A stretch of 64,000 bases of DNA from Paguma larvata (GCA_030068075.1 CM057826.1:113360746-113424745), one strand, 5' to 3'; positions 10,141-22,752 are shown, counted from the stretch's first letter. Numbers and translations are program-made. The notes: a model not told the origin generated them from the letters alone.

Positions 10141-12339
10141 AAATAACTAGAAAAAAATTATGTGAAAGCCTCTCATCTATATTTAAGTCATACATACAAT
10201 TAATTGTTACAATTAATTAAAAAAATGATTCTAGATAAAATTTAGAACGCGATGCAGGCTTAATTACACTCTAAACCACTTTGATATATACTCAAGAGAA
10301 CTAACTAGGTGTGCAGAACATGGTGAAAATTGTCAGTACCTTATGTTTCTCTATGGAGAGAAGGGCTGATGCCCCTTCTAGTTAAGATTTCTGACGGTTA
10401 ACATATTCCCTAAGGCCTGCGCTAAGAAGCTACAGCTGGACAATAGGACAACTCTAATGTCGTAGATAGTTTCCCTGTTTATATGGTTCAGAAGTATTCT
10501 TGTTTAACAGCAAGTCCCTGTGTGCAATTTGGTTTTTTTCTCCGAGGTCCGGTAATCTATACTCATCTGCGTGTGGCTATCATTTAGCCTGGCAACTTAA
10601 TTGTATTGCTTCTCTGAAATTAGCATCACTGGACCATGACCAATTCCTAGGCAGCACTTCCGTTTGCTACTGTAGCTGAATTTCTCTCCCTGGCCACATT
10701 TCGCATTCTTGCCTAGTCTCTTTTGGTTTTTCAATTTGCTCGATGGGTTGGCCGGCATAATTGACGGGGCCACTGGCTAGCTGTGGTTTAAGGCTACTTA
10801 GACCCTCAGCTTTCAGGCTTGATGGCTCCACTAGTTCATACCTTCCCTAGTGTCCTCTTCATTTCCGTATTTCCCCGTTTGTGTCAACAAAGCCAAAGTT
10901 AACTGAGTCACACACTAATCCCTTTGCTTCTCTGTGGGAAGTAGAATGAGAGTGTGTAACCATTTGGAAAAACAAAAACAAAAAAACCCAACAATAAAAC
11001 ATTGCTTGGGGAAAAATGAGGCCAGAGGGATTCAAATGACCAAGTATTCAGGCTCTTATCATCTGGACTTTGACTTCTGGGAAACATAAGAGTGTCACAC
11101 AGAGAACATGTTAAATGAGAAGGCAGCTAGATAATATGACAGGGTTACTGGGGCAATGAACACGGGAAAACTCTGGTTGAATCTGGGTGACCCATGTGAA
11201 CCAGGAATAAGAAAATTGCTTCTAATACTGTACATTTAGTTGTCCTGCTGAGGGGAAAATGCCATATCCCTTTCTCTTTTAGGTAAAATAGTCGACGTTC
11301 TTGTGTCAGCGAGCTGATATACATTCAGGATCTTATAAATCCTGTAGCTGGTTTGCCCATTTTCTACAGCTTATTTCTACATTTCTAACAGTTTTGCCAG
11401 GTTGATGGTGTACCAATTTCATAGGTGAAAAAAGAAAGGGAATTCAGAGATAATAAAGTAATTAATAAACTGATATTATATTAGTTATATATAATATATA
11501 CTTATTTTTATCATATTAATAAATGAAAATTGGTAGGTTCAGTAACCAATAGACCCTGATTTGGAGGGAGTCTTTATATCTCTGAATTCCATATTCTTAT
11601 AAGTGGCGTAGCTTTGTTTTTATTTCATTTTTGCTTTGGTTTTGGTTCATAAACTTTCTGAGGACCTCATGGGAGTCCTGGAATCTGGAACATGGAAGAT
11701 TGGATATGGACCAGCATTTTTCTTTATGTTTTATGGCATCCAATGGTTAAGAATCCCTTCAGTTTGCAACTATTCTTTCTGCCAAGAGAGTGGTACCTGA
11801 AGTGCAGAAGAATATCAACTGTGCTATTTGGAGACACATGTGCTTCTTCTCCAACAAAAGTACTTGCCAATCAGGAATGAATAAAGGACATGAGGGGAGT
11901 TGTGGTCAGCCTCTCTTTTGTACCCCTGACACAGGCACCCCAAATCTCCCAGGGGACTGGTGCTGTAAGGGGCTTGGTTACTGATGGCACACTGTCTTGT
12001 TCTTTGAGTGCACTGGTGCTAAACCACAAAAAAACGTCGAAAGTTTCTATCATGATGAAAAAAATATCTGGCTAAATCAAAATTATGTTAGCATGTTTTC
12101 CTTTAACAAGATTGCATATTGATGCAATTTTTTGATTACCACCTACCTCAGAAAGTTAGGTGCAAATAGGCTTTATACAGTAGGTTTTATTCTTGAAATT
12201 TCTGTCCTCTTTTTTCTTTTCTACTAAAAAGGTCATGCAAGGTGTATGTTGCCAGTCTTACCACACTCCGTGTAGATAACAAAAAGCAGTTTTCTTTCCG
12301 CATACGTTATGGTTCATGTTCTAGCTCTGTCCTCTTGAA
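10141..12339. other. Unassigned DNA, 2.2 kb
   Basis: No named repeat and no exon I can support. About 10300-10960 has more CpG than its surroundings, but nowhere near island density. AT-rich patch at 11475-11530. Frames of about 60 codons at 11692-12075 look like chance. Confidence 0.4.
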
Positions 12340-12540
12340 TTTGGGAGGGGGTGAACTTGCTAAGGTAACTGAGAACCAGCAGGTAATACAAACAATCCGG
12401 TGTCTGCTGAAGGGGGACTCCATCATCCAGATACAATGGAGAGGTATGGGTGATTTCTGGCTTGTTGTGTGACTGCAGACTTGACTCCACAGGAAGTAAA
12501 GAGAACTCATCCTCACTCTGAATGTAAGTTATTCATGAAC
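12340..12540 (+). repeat. Diverged repeat pair, copy 1
   Basis: Shares with 14845-15005 a colinear series of blocks: 'gaaccagcag', 'tggagaggtatgggtgattt', 'tgtgtgactgcaga', 'ttgact(c)cacaggaagt', 'taagttat'. Copy 1 carries about 42 bp extra after 'accagcag'. The two are roughly 70 percent identical in the aligned blocks by eye. The family is unknown to me. Confidence 0.7.
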
Positions 12541-12966
12541 TTGGGGATGAAAGGCATGTGACGGGCTTCAGAAATATAAAATGCCTAATGTTGTCTCTGT
12601 GTCAAGGAGAAACACTTTCATCTTCATGAAAGAGAGAGCAGAAAGAGAATGCTTTTTTTTTCCCAAAACAAACAACCCCAACAACTTTTGTATTTTCCAT
12701 GACACACATAATACAAAATTAGTTTTCTTCCTCTCTCTCCCTCCCAAGTCCTCTCCTCACCTCCAAACATCTTGGAATCCTAATATTGTTGAGTTAGGTT
12801 GTTAGAAAAAAAGAATGAATTAGGTGGGAGATAATGTTTAAAATGTATATAGTGATACTTCGTGATATTTACCCAACCTAACGAGATGTTTGCTAGCCAT
12901 ATTATTGCTTTTCTCTGTTACTGGCATCAATTTTATGGAATTATCTCCAGGTAAGTAAAAATAACA
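12541..12966. other. Unassigned DNA
   Basis: Nothing recognised. There is a T8 run at 12654-12661 and a CT-rich patch at 12730-12760. Confidence 0.4.
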
Positions 12967-13269
12967 AGCATTGATATTAATTGATGGTTATTCTGTCCCA
13001 GGTACTATGCTCTAAGCACATTATTTAATTTACTGCTTGAGATAGTACTAGGCAGTAGAAAATGGTCCCTGTTGTCCATTTTACAAATGGAGAAACTGAG
13101 GCCTAGAGATATTAAAATAGAAAATGTCAGGCTAGTTTAGGCAAGGAAGTAAAGTGAGGTATATTGTTTTAATAGGTAATTTGTATAGGTTGTGTAATTT
13201 ACACTTGTTTACAAACGCAGGCAGCTTAAGAATTTACCCCTAACCTGGTTGACTCCAGAGCCTCTGCTT
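12967..13269 (-). repeat. MIR relic
   Basis: Reverse-orientation MIR: 'aggtactatgctctaagcac', then 'ccattttacaaatggagaaa', 'ctgaggcctagaga', and at the far end 'gactccagagcctctgctta'. The middle is badly diverged. MIR is an extinct tRNA-SINE spread by L2. Confidence 0.75.
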
Positions 13270-13286
13270 AGCAACCCCTTCCTACT

Positions 13287-13592
13287 CAGAGTGTGGTCTG
13301 TGACCCAACAGCATCAAGAGGAGTGTGTTTGAAATGCAGCATTTCAGACCTTATCCCCAGGGCAGTTCTGGCAAATGTTTTCCAATCCGCTTTTTGGAGA
13401 CTGTGTGGAGGGGTTCCTTTGCAGTGATGGCTGATTTCCACGGTGTAGAATACTCCCACCGTGGCAGATTACAAAGTACCAATGTGAAGGGTGAAGTTTT
13501 AAAATGGGAGAGACATTACCGATCTGTTCCCTCAGGGCTCCCAATACCACTGCCCCTCGGACCTACTGAACCAGCATCTTCATGCCACCAAC
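13287..13592 (+). repeat. MER5A-like hAT relic, interrupted
   Basis: The left part (13287-13363) reads like MER5A ('agtgtggtctgtgaccc', 'acagcatca', 'gaaatgcagcatttcagacc'). The next MER5A block ('ggacctactgaaccag') appears only at about 13559, so roughly 190 bp of unrelated sequence separates them. MER5A is a short non-autonomous hAT-Charlie transposon. The 137-codon frame at 13325-13738 runs through this junction and is not evidence for a gene. Confidence 0.55.
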
Positions 13593-14379
13593 TGCTCCAG
13601 GCAGTGCATACGCGCGACAAGCACTGGTACAAGTCACTGCCTTGTTTTGTGGGTTCCAATGAAACATCTGGTTCTAGTCTGGGCTTCTGTTGCCCCTTCA
13701 GCTCCACCCCCCGGCAGCTCACAGGACAGAGCTCCTAGTTGGCCCTGCTAGGACAGAGCGGCAGACACAGACTGGCTTCTGAGCTTCAGAACTCAGTAGA
13801 GCTGAAAAACCAGCTCCTTGCACTGTTATGCAAGGCTTTTCCTGACAGAGAAGAGCATGTAAACTGCAAAGCATCTGGGGATCACAAAGTTAGGATTTTT
13901 TGCTTTCCTTTGCAACTGTATTAACCATTTTGTCATGCCTGAGTGCATTTATCCTACATGTATAAGGGAGAGAAAATACGGTAATAGGAAGGCTTAGATT
14001 ATGCAGTACTGTACATGCCTTTTATCTGGAACCCAAATAACCTGAATGCAAATACATTTTTCCTTGCTTTGCATATAGAAAACAGAGGTCTATTTAATGA
14101 AGTATTTCATAGGACACGAATTGAGAAGAAGATGTATTTTGTGCCATTTCTTCTACCTACAGACTGTAATCTAATAGCTAATGAATAAAGAAAATGCCAG
14201 AGAGAAGAGAGAATTGGATAACTATCTAAACAAAAATTTCTTATGAGCGATGGATAAGCTAAGGCCCAAAGGGTTTGAGGAATAAGGTCGCTTGTACATT
14301 TTTGTGGAGCTGGTTAGTGATGGGCCCAATCTAGCTGCTGCTGCTTAGACTCCATGTAGCTTACTAAGCTTGCTCAGTG
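13593..14379. other. Unassigned DNA
   Basis: No gene or family recognised. Slightly GC-richer to about 13900, then AT-rich. Confidence 0.4.
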
Positions 14380-14770
14380 TCCCCTTCTCCAAACAAGACT
14401 GTCTCCTATAATTTCTTCCCTGTTCATTGTTTCTGATTACTTTAAAGGCTCTCTAAACTGATGAATCCTAAGTCAATTCTCCGGCCCAAAGTTCATTAGC
14501 CTATTAGATTTCTTCACATGAATGCCTTGATGCCTTCAATTCAACTTGTCTTCCCAGTTCTTTTTTTAAGGCTGTTTTTCCTGTGTTTCCATAGCACTCA
14601 CATTGTTCCATCCGAGTACTTCTAATACTATCTTTGTCAGTGTGCTTGTCTGTATATAGCATAGATTCCAAGCCCAGGGTAGCAGTGGCTACGTTTGGTT
14701 CACTGCTTTATCCCTAGCACCTCGCATGATACTTCACACATGGCAGAATGATCACAGAGCACTCAGTTGG
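14380..14770 (+). repeat. L2 relic
   Basis: The 3' part reads as L2 forward: 'catagattccaagcccaggg', then 'ttcactgctttatccctagc', 'acctcgcatgatacttcaca', 'catggcag'. Upstream text ('tttccatagcactcacattg') fits the L2 3' UTR. Old and diverged. Confidence 0.65.
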
Positions 14771-14844
14771 ACAGTACTGAACGCTCCTGAGTTCCTCACG
14801 AGGCAGAGACTGAGGCAAAGGGTAAATGCTACCGTTTTGTTAGG

Positions 14845-15005
14845 GAGTGTGCGACCCTGGACTTGTTACAGTAACTGAAAACCAGCAGTTGGAGATGCAC
14901 TGGAGAGATACAGGTGATTTCCCTGAACGCTAGTGTGTGACTGCAGATTTGACTGTACAGGAAGTCAAGACAACCCCTCCCCCTTTACCTAAGTTATGCA
15001 GTGAG
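14845..15005 (+). repeat. Diverged repeat pair, copy 2
   Basis: Partner of 12340-12540, about 2.5 kb downstream in the same orientation. Shared blocks include 'actgaaaaccagcag', 'tggagagatacaggtgattt', 'tgtgtgactgcaga' and 'tacaggaagtcaaga'. It could be an old segmental duplication or two copies of one ancient element. Confidence 0.7.
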
Positions 15006-15599
15006 TAACGGTTACGGTGGTGAAGCGCGGAAGGAGAGAAAGCCAATGCAGAGATGTATTACCAAGCTGGCCACCCAAGAAGCTGTTTACGCTAGTTTCA
15101 GGGAAAGAAAAGGGAAATACTTTATCCAACTGGCTTCTTTCCCCCAGTGATTATAGATTTGCCTCATGAAGCATTACCATTTCTTTACTTCTAGGTTACT
15201 CATGGGTGGGTGACAAGTGGGCTTCTATGACTTGTTACACCTCAGAGTCCACAAGGTAACCCTGGGACCGAAGGCAAGAGGTGTATAGAATGGGATACGC
15301 AGTAATGTTTGAATTAGGTCTCAGGGCTTATCCTGGACCCGCTCTCTCTTTTAGGAAGTTCCTCACCTCCAGTAAGTCAATATCATTTTATCAAAACATC
15401 CTGAAAATATATTCCTTTATCTCTTTCTCCATTGCTGATTTTTTTTTAATTTCAGAATCTCTATTCCTCATTTATGTTTATGCCATGATCTTACTTGATC
15501 TTTCTGTCTCCCGTCTTGTCCCGCTGTGAGTGATTTCTCTGAATCTAATCCTTCAGTGACGCTTCATTCCTATCAAGATAAATCTCATTAAGATGACTA
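15006..15599. other. Unassigned DNA
   Basis: No repeat named. An 82-codon frame at 15281-15529 is hydrophobic, T-rich in sequence and unrecognised; I do not call it. Confidence 0.4.
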
Positions 15600-16240
15600 G
15601 CAAGAATCTTTAAGTTCTGATTCATTGCATTTGACCAGCCACCTCTGTCTCCCATCCCTCCCTATCCATACCATGATTATTAAACTTTGGCCATATTAAA
15701 TGCCTTGCAAAGCCCTGTTATGGTTATGCTCCCTCACACCCTGGGGCTGGCAAGGTTGCTTCCTTCCTTGGAACACTGGTCTTTATCCAGCTAGTTTCTC
15801 TTCGGCCTCTGAAACTCAATTCAGGTATCTGACCCTCTAGAAATCCCACCCTCCCATCTCTGCTCCAGACCAGTGATTCCCACAACTCTGTGTGTAGGAA
15901 TCACCTGGAGGGCTTGTAGAAACACAGATGGCTGGGCCCCATCCCCGAAGTTTCTGATTCAGTAGTAGGTCTGGGGTGGGCCTGGAAAATGTGCATTTTT
16001 ACTAAGTGCCAGGTGATGCTGACGCTGCTAGTTCAGAATCACACTTGGAGAATCACAGCTCTGAAGAAACACCTGTATTTTTCTCTTGCCTAGCATTTTA
16101 CACACGTCAACAGGAGTTTGTTTACTGGTTTCTTTCCTCAATCAGCATGTATTCACTGGAGGGCAAGAGTGATGTCTTATTCATCTCTGTAATAAGGCAC
16201 TTGGCACTGTGCCTGGCACATGGATGTTATGTTAATGGAG
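15600..16240 (+). repeat. L2 relic split by MER5A
   Basis: The left part (about 15600-15870) and right part (16060-16240) fit one forward L2. The right end reads 'cactggagggcaagagtgat', 'gtcttattcatctctgta', 'ggcacttggcactgtgcctg', which is the L2 3' end. A MER5A element sits between the parts. Confidence 0.6.
15871..16058 (-). repeat. MER5A-like hAT-Charlie relic, nearly complete
   Basis: About 188 bp, the usual MER5A length. Ends read 'cagtgattcccacaactctg' and 'acttggagaatcacag', which are imperfect terminal inverted repeats. Inside are 'ggaatcacctggagggcttg', 'tttctgattcagtagtaggt' and 'ccaggtgatgctgac'. It is non-autonomous, extinct, and nested in an L2. Confidence 0.9.
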
Positions 16241-16414
16241 GGAACAGGAAAAGGTAGGAAGGAAGAAAGACTTTTTTTAATAAGACTGGAAGATGGAGAA
16301 AATTGGATGCAGAAGTCTTCAGAAAACACCCAGAGACCAATGTTCTTTATTTTTGGCATAAAGTACTATTACACTACAAAATTGGTATATTCTATTAAAT
16401 AGGGTGGAGTGGGG

Positions 16415-16663
16415 CCAGTGCAGTGTAGTGGCTACCAGTATGGGCTCTGCCATCACACAGTTTCATTTTAACCTCTAGTCTAATTTGTGATATTAGGCCT
16501 GTTACTTAATCCCTCTCTAAAATTTAGTTTTTACACTCATAAAATAGGAATAATAAAAATGCTACTTAATGGGATTGTTCTAATGTTTAGCTGAGGTAAT
16601 CCAAGGTTTTTCAGTAGTACCTAGCATATTTGAAGCACCCCATAAATGTTAACTACCATTTTA
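16415..16663 (+). repeat. MIR, nearly full length
   Basis: Forward MIR: 'gtgtagtggctaccagtatg', 'ggctctgccatcacacagtt', 'gatattaggcctgttactta', 'ttacactcataaaatagg', 'gtacctagcatatttgaagc', 'cataaatgttaactacc'. This is one of the better preserved MIRs here. Confidence 0.85.
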
Positions 16664-17349
16664 TTTTCTCTTCCTTTAAACAGCTTAGTTGCAAAATGAT
16701 GTGATTTTAGCAATTTAATAGACATGGGCACACACACACACACAAAAATGTAAGTTAAGTTGCTTTTATCTTAGAAATTTTTGTGCTATGCAGCATTGTG
16801 TTTATTTTAAACTCTAAATATATTTTTAATTCAGTTCATTCTTATCAAGGTAGAAGATGGATTAAGGAAGAAACTGATTTTGGTTTTGTAAGATAAGTTG
16901 TGCATTTTCTACTTGAAATTCATTTTTTAATGAATCTACAAAGGAAAAAAAAAATATCTTCAAAAGGACCACTCTGCTAAAAGAGAATGTCCAATGAAAT
17001 AACCTAGGGTTAGAGAGACCATTTTATCCCAAGGTCTCAAAGGACTTATCAGTCATTAACCAAATACCTCTCCAAAATATCTTTGACATACGCTATGCCA
17101 ATTTTATGGTTAGAAAATGTCTGTCAAATAAAAACACTCAGAAGCAGGATGCTGTTGCACTCATTGGCATGCTAAGCCAGAAGGTAAAACACTCATTCAC
17201 TGTGAGAGACAATGAAACTGAAAAGGAAGAATTTTTAGACACCCGTCCTGAGGAGTCCTCTGTAGACATTACATGAAGACAAGCTTTCTCTCAATGACTA
17301 AAAGTACAGAGGAAATAATTTTTAATCACTTGAATCATGCTCTTCCTTC
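16664..17349. other. Unassigned AT-rich DNA
   Basis: A short AC run at 16729-16743. No gene or family recognised. Confidence 0.4.
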
Positions 17350-17582
17350 CTTTTCTGTTCATTTATTCAACAAATACTTAGAATGCAGTATGTTTGATGG
17401 TGTGCTAATCATTTCTCTTCCATTATCTAATTTTTCTATTTGTGAAGTAGATACCATGATTATCCCCACTTACAGAGCAGAAGCTTGTCAAGACTTAGAA
17501 GCATTCCTGAATTGCATGGTGGTTGGAGAAGTGAGTTTTTCTAACTCCAGATGCCAGGTTCTAACCCCAGTGCTACTCCACA
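17350..17582 (-). repeat. MIR relic
   Basis: Reverse MIR: 'ttcatttattcaacaaatac', then 'gatggtgtgctaatcatttc', 'accatgattatccccactta', 'cagagcagaagcttgtca', ending 'ctaaccccagtgctactcca'. The 113-codon frame at 17273-17614 lies over it and is fortuitous. Confidence 0.75.
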
Positions 17583-19185
17583 AAGGTGAAGGTGTCATGG
17601 CAGCCAAAACTTGAGAACGACTGTTTGAATGTGAATATGTAAATTATTATCTGTGCCTATTATAGAAGTTCACTTCTGATATTTCTTAATTTACTTATGC
17701 ATTTTAAATAGTATGTTATAAAATGACACATTAATTTGGAGTCTAGCTTTTCCCTCCCAATGTTGTTTTTCATGGAAGTATCTCATTTAAGTTCTTGACA
17801 TGAATCTTCTTTGCCCTCATGAGCACTAAGTTGTGAGTTTTCTAACAGTCTTCCAAAGCAAATGATTCTCATTTATGTCTGGAGACTTTGGTGTTTGTGA
17901 CATAGCACTTTTATCTGTGTCTGATGTTATCCTAAAAATATTATCCTAAGCCACAAGTACTTAATTGTATGGTTTTGATGGCTGTTTTCTTATTCATTTT
18001 TAATATATATACCTTGGTGCATATAGTATAATATTGTATATATTATAGTACATAAGGTATTTATTAGAATGGAATGCATATATAAGTATTTTTATATTAT
18101 AGCATGCAACTATCTAAATAGATCCTGAAAATATGATACAAAGTCTTTCTTAAAATGGCATTCAATACATTCAATTTTAAAATCATATTTCCCAAGAATA
18201 ATTATGAATTCATGTTAAGGTTTTCCTTTTTTTGTTTTAACTGATTCTCTCAAGCAATTTTTATGTATACCCAAAACTAAGAGTGATTATGTCTTAGGCT
18301 AAGATGGATTACTCAAATAGTATTAATTTTTTTCCAGATAAAGTATTTAAGAAAACTTCTGTAATATAAAAGACTTGTTACGGTGCTAAGAAAAGTCATC
18401 ATTTTCTTTTCTCAGAGGTGTTCTTTTTTTTTTTTTTTTTGTGGTAGCCTAAAAGTATTCTTCCTTATATTCAAGGATATTCAGTAACCATGGTATTCAA
18501 AAGGAGAAGTTTTATGAAGATTTCAAAAAGTGACTCAAAAGGGTCATCCCTATTTCTATCCTTTTTATCTGTCTTCTATGTTGTCTGTTTATCCTTAGAC
18601 CCGCTCTCCTTCAGCCACAAAGTGGCTAAGCAAAGGTGCTATGAATAAGTGGGGAGAAAGAAGTAAAGGAGAGATGTTTTTCCCACCATTTAACAAAAGA
18701 TTTCCTTTAGTATTATGGGACCAAGTTAGATTACTTGTTAATCCTTGAATCAACCCATGTGACCACAGAAATGTCGAGCATAATTGACTTGTGTCAGTTA
18801 GGATCCACCTCTGAAGCTGGAGATGGATAAATCCTCTTCCAATCCTCCCTCCACAGGGAGGTAACGTATTAACTGTATCAGAAGAATACAAAAAAAATCA
18901 CAATTCTCAATTACAGTAGTGGAAAGGTGACAGCAAATTTTGTAAGTCAAAAATTGAAGGCAGACCCTGTGATCCTCTTTAATTGAAAGGCGATTATAAG
19001 ACAGTATGTCTAGAAAACAAAGATGCAAATCAAGGAGGGTGTGATTTCTGATGCTTCCTCTATCCCCCTAAGCAACATTGCCTTCTGTTTGCCACCATTT
19101 TTGAAGAGTGGTATAGCAAAAATTTTTAAATTCACCGTGTTTCAGTGAAGCAATATTGACTCCATGGGGACAGTGCTTATTAAAT
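17583..19185. other. Unassigned AT-rich DNA, 1.6 kb
   Basis: Includes an AT-rich patch at 18000-18070 and a T18 run at 18424-18441. No gene, SINE or L1 recognised. Minus-strand frames near 18595-19028 are not recognisable proteins. Confidence 0.4.
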
Positions 19186-19322
19186 CTCAAAGCACTTTCA
19201 TGCCCTATTTCTCATTTGATTTTTAGAGCAACTCCTAAGTTGTGTGCTGTAAGTAGGATCATTTCTATTTGATGGGTGAGAACATTGAGTTCAGTGTGGT
19301 TAAGTTACCCTAAACTCATATT
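19186..19322 (-). repeat. MIR relic
   Basis: Reverse MIR fragment: 'aaagcactttcatgccctat', 'ttctcatttgatttttagag', 'gatgggtgagaacattgagt', 'gtggttaagttaccc'. Confidence 0.6.
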
Positions 19323-20009
19323 TATTTTCCTTTAGCTCCAGGTTCAGCACTTTCTAGACACTTGATCATTTTGTTGAAATAACTGGTTGAAAAGTGACTC
19401 ACTGAATCAAATCACACATTTGTCATCATGTTGTCTAAAGAAACTTGCTATAATGGGGGTATTCTTTTGATACAGAGATACAGGAGAAAACCTAGATGGG
19501 AGTATGCTGGGGAAACTAGAATCTATCTAGAAACTTGCCAGTGTTCACAGGAAGCGACATACTAGTAGCAAAATCCTCACCGGCAGGCTCTTCTGATAAT
19601 GTCCCTCCCGCTATTTAATATAGATATTGATGATTATGGTACAAAATGGCTGGAATGAGAGGAAACTGTGAAAATACCTACCACAATTGGGGACTATAAG
19701 ATTTAGAAATAATTAACTCCTAATGATGGTATTACTGTATACCGTTAATGCTTTCACAATGCCATTGATATCATGATGTTGACAATGTTCCCTAAAATTT
19801 TGGTGACCATGCATGTTTTTTTTTTTCTATTACCTCGGTACCCCCAAAGAGGTTACAACTTTATGTGACATAGACACTGAAAAGGTGGTTCTACTGTTAG
19901 TAACGAACACAAGGAGTAGAAAGTACATACAGTATACATACCTAGAGATAGATATTCCTAGCAAAAAAGAAATGGAAAATATTCATTCTTACGACAGAAA
20001 TCAAGTACA
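19323..20009. other. Unassigned DNA
   Basis: No feature recognised. A T10 run lies at 19816-19825. Confidence 0.4.
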
Positions 20010-20330
20010 ATAACTACTGGGCATGGCTCTTTTCTAAATGCTAGGAACAGAGAAAAAGATCAGGCCTCCTCATTCCTTTTTAATAAATCAAGCATAGCAG
20101 GGAGTCAGATATACAAATAATGAAATACTGGATGATATTTAATGGTAAGAATTTGCATAAATTCCAAATTCAGTAGCGAAGTACAATCTACTTGACCACA
20201 CTAAAATAACCACTAAACAAGAGTACAGATGAATGTCAAATGTGGGGTTCTGTTAATAAAAGGGAAAATCGGATGCAGAGACTCTTGAAGGGGTGTTCTC
20301 AGAGGAGAGGATTGTATGAAATATTTATGA
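20010..20330 (-). repeat. Possible L2-like relic
   Basis: Reverse L2-like order: 'ctactgggcatggctctttt', 'ctaaatgctaggaacagaga', then 'gtcagatatacaaataatg'. Very diverged, weak call. Confidence 0.35.
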
Positions 20331-21286
20331 AGAGAAACGCCCCTGACAGGCAATAGGTAGGTTTGGTATGAGTGTGCCCAGGATAGGATGGATGAGGTTT
20401 TTTCAAGAAGTGTACCCACGTTTAAAGGTAGTTAAAAAAAAAAGAGAGAAAAGAAAAAAAAGGAAGGACAGTTTGAGGCCCAACTGCAATATGCTTTTGG
20501 GAAAACACTAAGTACCAATAACACCATATCGGACTTGCTTCCTGGTGTTATTAACACTTCTCTTACTTCCTACAGGTTAAGAGAGTAAGAACACATTCCT
20601 ACTTATAACATTTCCAAGGTCCTTCACCATCACATGCTCACCTACCCTCAAAATAAATACACACACACACATACACACACACGCACATGGGCGCCTTGTT
20701 CCCTGGGTTATATTTTCTAATATTCTTTACTTGGTGAAGATTCATCTTTTCATCTACATAGCCAATTCTGCATTTCTCTGTTAGTATTTCTGGGCTTCAG
20801 ATACAGAATTTCCCTGAGCTGGTAACTCCCATGATTTTTTGTTGCAAATAAGACTTTATTTCTTCCTTGTCTACTTTTTTCCCATGTTACCACACTGTTA
20901 CTGTAGAATTTAAATCAGTAATGCATTTAGGTAGACAGTTTCTATGAAAAGCACAAATCAACACAGAATCATAGCATATCCAATTTGCTGTGCACAGTTG
21001 GTGTTTTATAAAGGGCTGTAACTGAGAAGAATTCAACTCCTGCTTTATGCTCTCTTATCATGGCAATTATCATGGAGATTAAGAGAGGCAAAACAAAACA
21101 AAACAAAGCCTTCAGGTTTTGGGAGAGAAGAGAAGTGAATACGAATAATGATCAATGGAAGAGATGAAAAAATGGGTGGTGCTGATACTGTGAAATGAGT
21201 TGTATCTAAATGTAAGTTAACATTGTGTTTAAAATCTGATCTATTAATAGTAAGATAATCTCATTTAAAACTTTATAAATTTAAAG
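20331..21286. other. Unassigned DNA with short simple repeats
   Basis: A purine tract at 20432-20466 and an impure AC repeat at 20660-20685. An (AAAAC)n run near 21090. No gene recognised. Confidence 0.4.
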
Positions 21287-21302
21287 GATTTTGAAAAGCT
21301 TA

Positions 21303-21533
21303 GGGGCGCCTGGGTGCCTCAGTCGGTTAAGTGGCTGACTTCAGCTCAGGTCATGATCTCAGTCTGTGGGTTCGAGCCCCGCATCGGGCTCTGTGCTGAC
21401 GGCTTAGAGCCTGGAGCCTGCGTCAGATTCTGTGTCTCCCTCTCTCTCTGTCCCACCGCAGCTCATGCTCTGTCTCTCTTGATCCCTCAAAATTAAACAT
21501 TAAAAAAGTTTAAAAAATATAAATAAAAATAAA
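21303..21533 (+). mobile_element. CAN-SINE (SINEC_Fc type), full length
   Basis: Forward SINE with head GGGGCGCCTGGGTGCCTCAG, intact pol III B box GGTTCGAGCCC at 21369-21379, GGGCTCTGTGCTGACGGC middle, CT-rich stretch and A-rich tail. Target-site duplication of 16 bp with one mismatch: gattttgaaaagctta (21287-21302) and gatttttaaaagctta (21534-21549). Relatively young. Confidence 0.97.
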
Positions 21534-22716
21534 GATTTTTAAAAGCTTAAAAACACAAAGGTGAGAGGAGGGGTCCAAGATGGCAGCACAGGAAGTCATG
21601 AACTCACCTCCTCCCACAGACACACCAAATCCACACCTATTTATAGAGTACCTGCTCCTGAAGAACTGAGGTCTGTTTGAGCACATTCTACACAACAACA
21701 GATATAGGGATCACAGAGAAAATGGCAGGAGAGATAGAGGCATGATAATGATGGGAATGCCAACTCTATCTAACGTGGCACTTGGCCATAGGGAAGGATA
21801 TCCTTACTAAGGGGCCTATGAGCACATTTGCCTGACTTGCAGCACAGCAAACACACAAAAACAGTGGTTGAAAGGCCAAACATAGATTATAAGTGAAGGA
21901 AACTTATTCACTAATACTAGAGCCCTGCCAAACACTGGGAAAGCTGCTGGAACTCTCCCCAGGGTTGGCGGTGCTGATGAACACTATTGTTTATGATCCG
22001 TCTTGACAGCATGAAGGGGAGCAAGTCCAAGGGTTCTAGCTGGCCCACCACCTATCCCACATCAGTGAGCCCCAGCCTCTATCCCATATCAGCTCCTGCC
22101 ATTCGTCTAAGACAGCCCCCCTGCTTATGCGCGTCCCAGTTCAAGTCATCTAACTAAGGCATTCAAGGCATGAAAAGTGCTGGGACGCCCCTGGTTTTCA
22201 ACAACCTTAACCATCCCACCACACAGCCACCTGTGAAAAACACCCTGGCCTGCACCCACTTCAGCTCCAGCTATCTCACCAGGGTCTCCCCTGTGCAGAG
22301 TGGCCCACCCTGGCTGTAGCCATTCACACCAGGCAGCAGTGGTGTGCAGCCCATCAGAATCAACCAGAACAGGCCCACTGCAGCTCCAGCTAGCATGTCA
22401 GAGCACCCCTTGCGTGGAGTGCACTGCTCTGGTCCTTATCTTCTCAGGTTTCATTCTCCCTCCCAGGTGGTCCCAGTGCAGAGTGCTCTGGGACCCTGCA
22501 GCACCTACCCACTCCAGCTCTAGCCATCCTACCAGTGTGGTCCAAGTACAGAGTGCCTTGGGAAATCCAGCCCGTACCCACTACACCTCCAGCCAGCCAC
22601 CCTAAACTGCCAGGCAAGTCTACATAGGGGACGTTCCTACACAAGGCCACTCCTTCAAGACTGGATGAGGTAACTGTTTCCCTGATTCATAGAAACAAAC
22701 AAACAAGTCAAACACA

Positions 22717-22752
22717 ATGAGGAGACGGAGGAACATGCTCCAAATGAAAAGG

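Noticed and set aside
13325..13738. 137-codon open frame in a GC-richer segment
   Set aside because: It crosses MER5A-like sequence and an unknown insert; the protein shows no family features.
21369..21379. RNA polymerase III B box suggesting a tRNA gene
   Set aside because: It belongs to the tRNA-derived head of a SINE; there is no complete cloverleaf and a target-site duplication shows it is an insertion.
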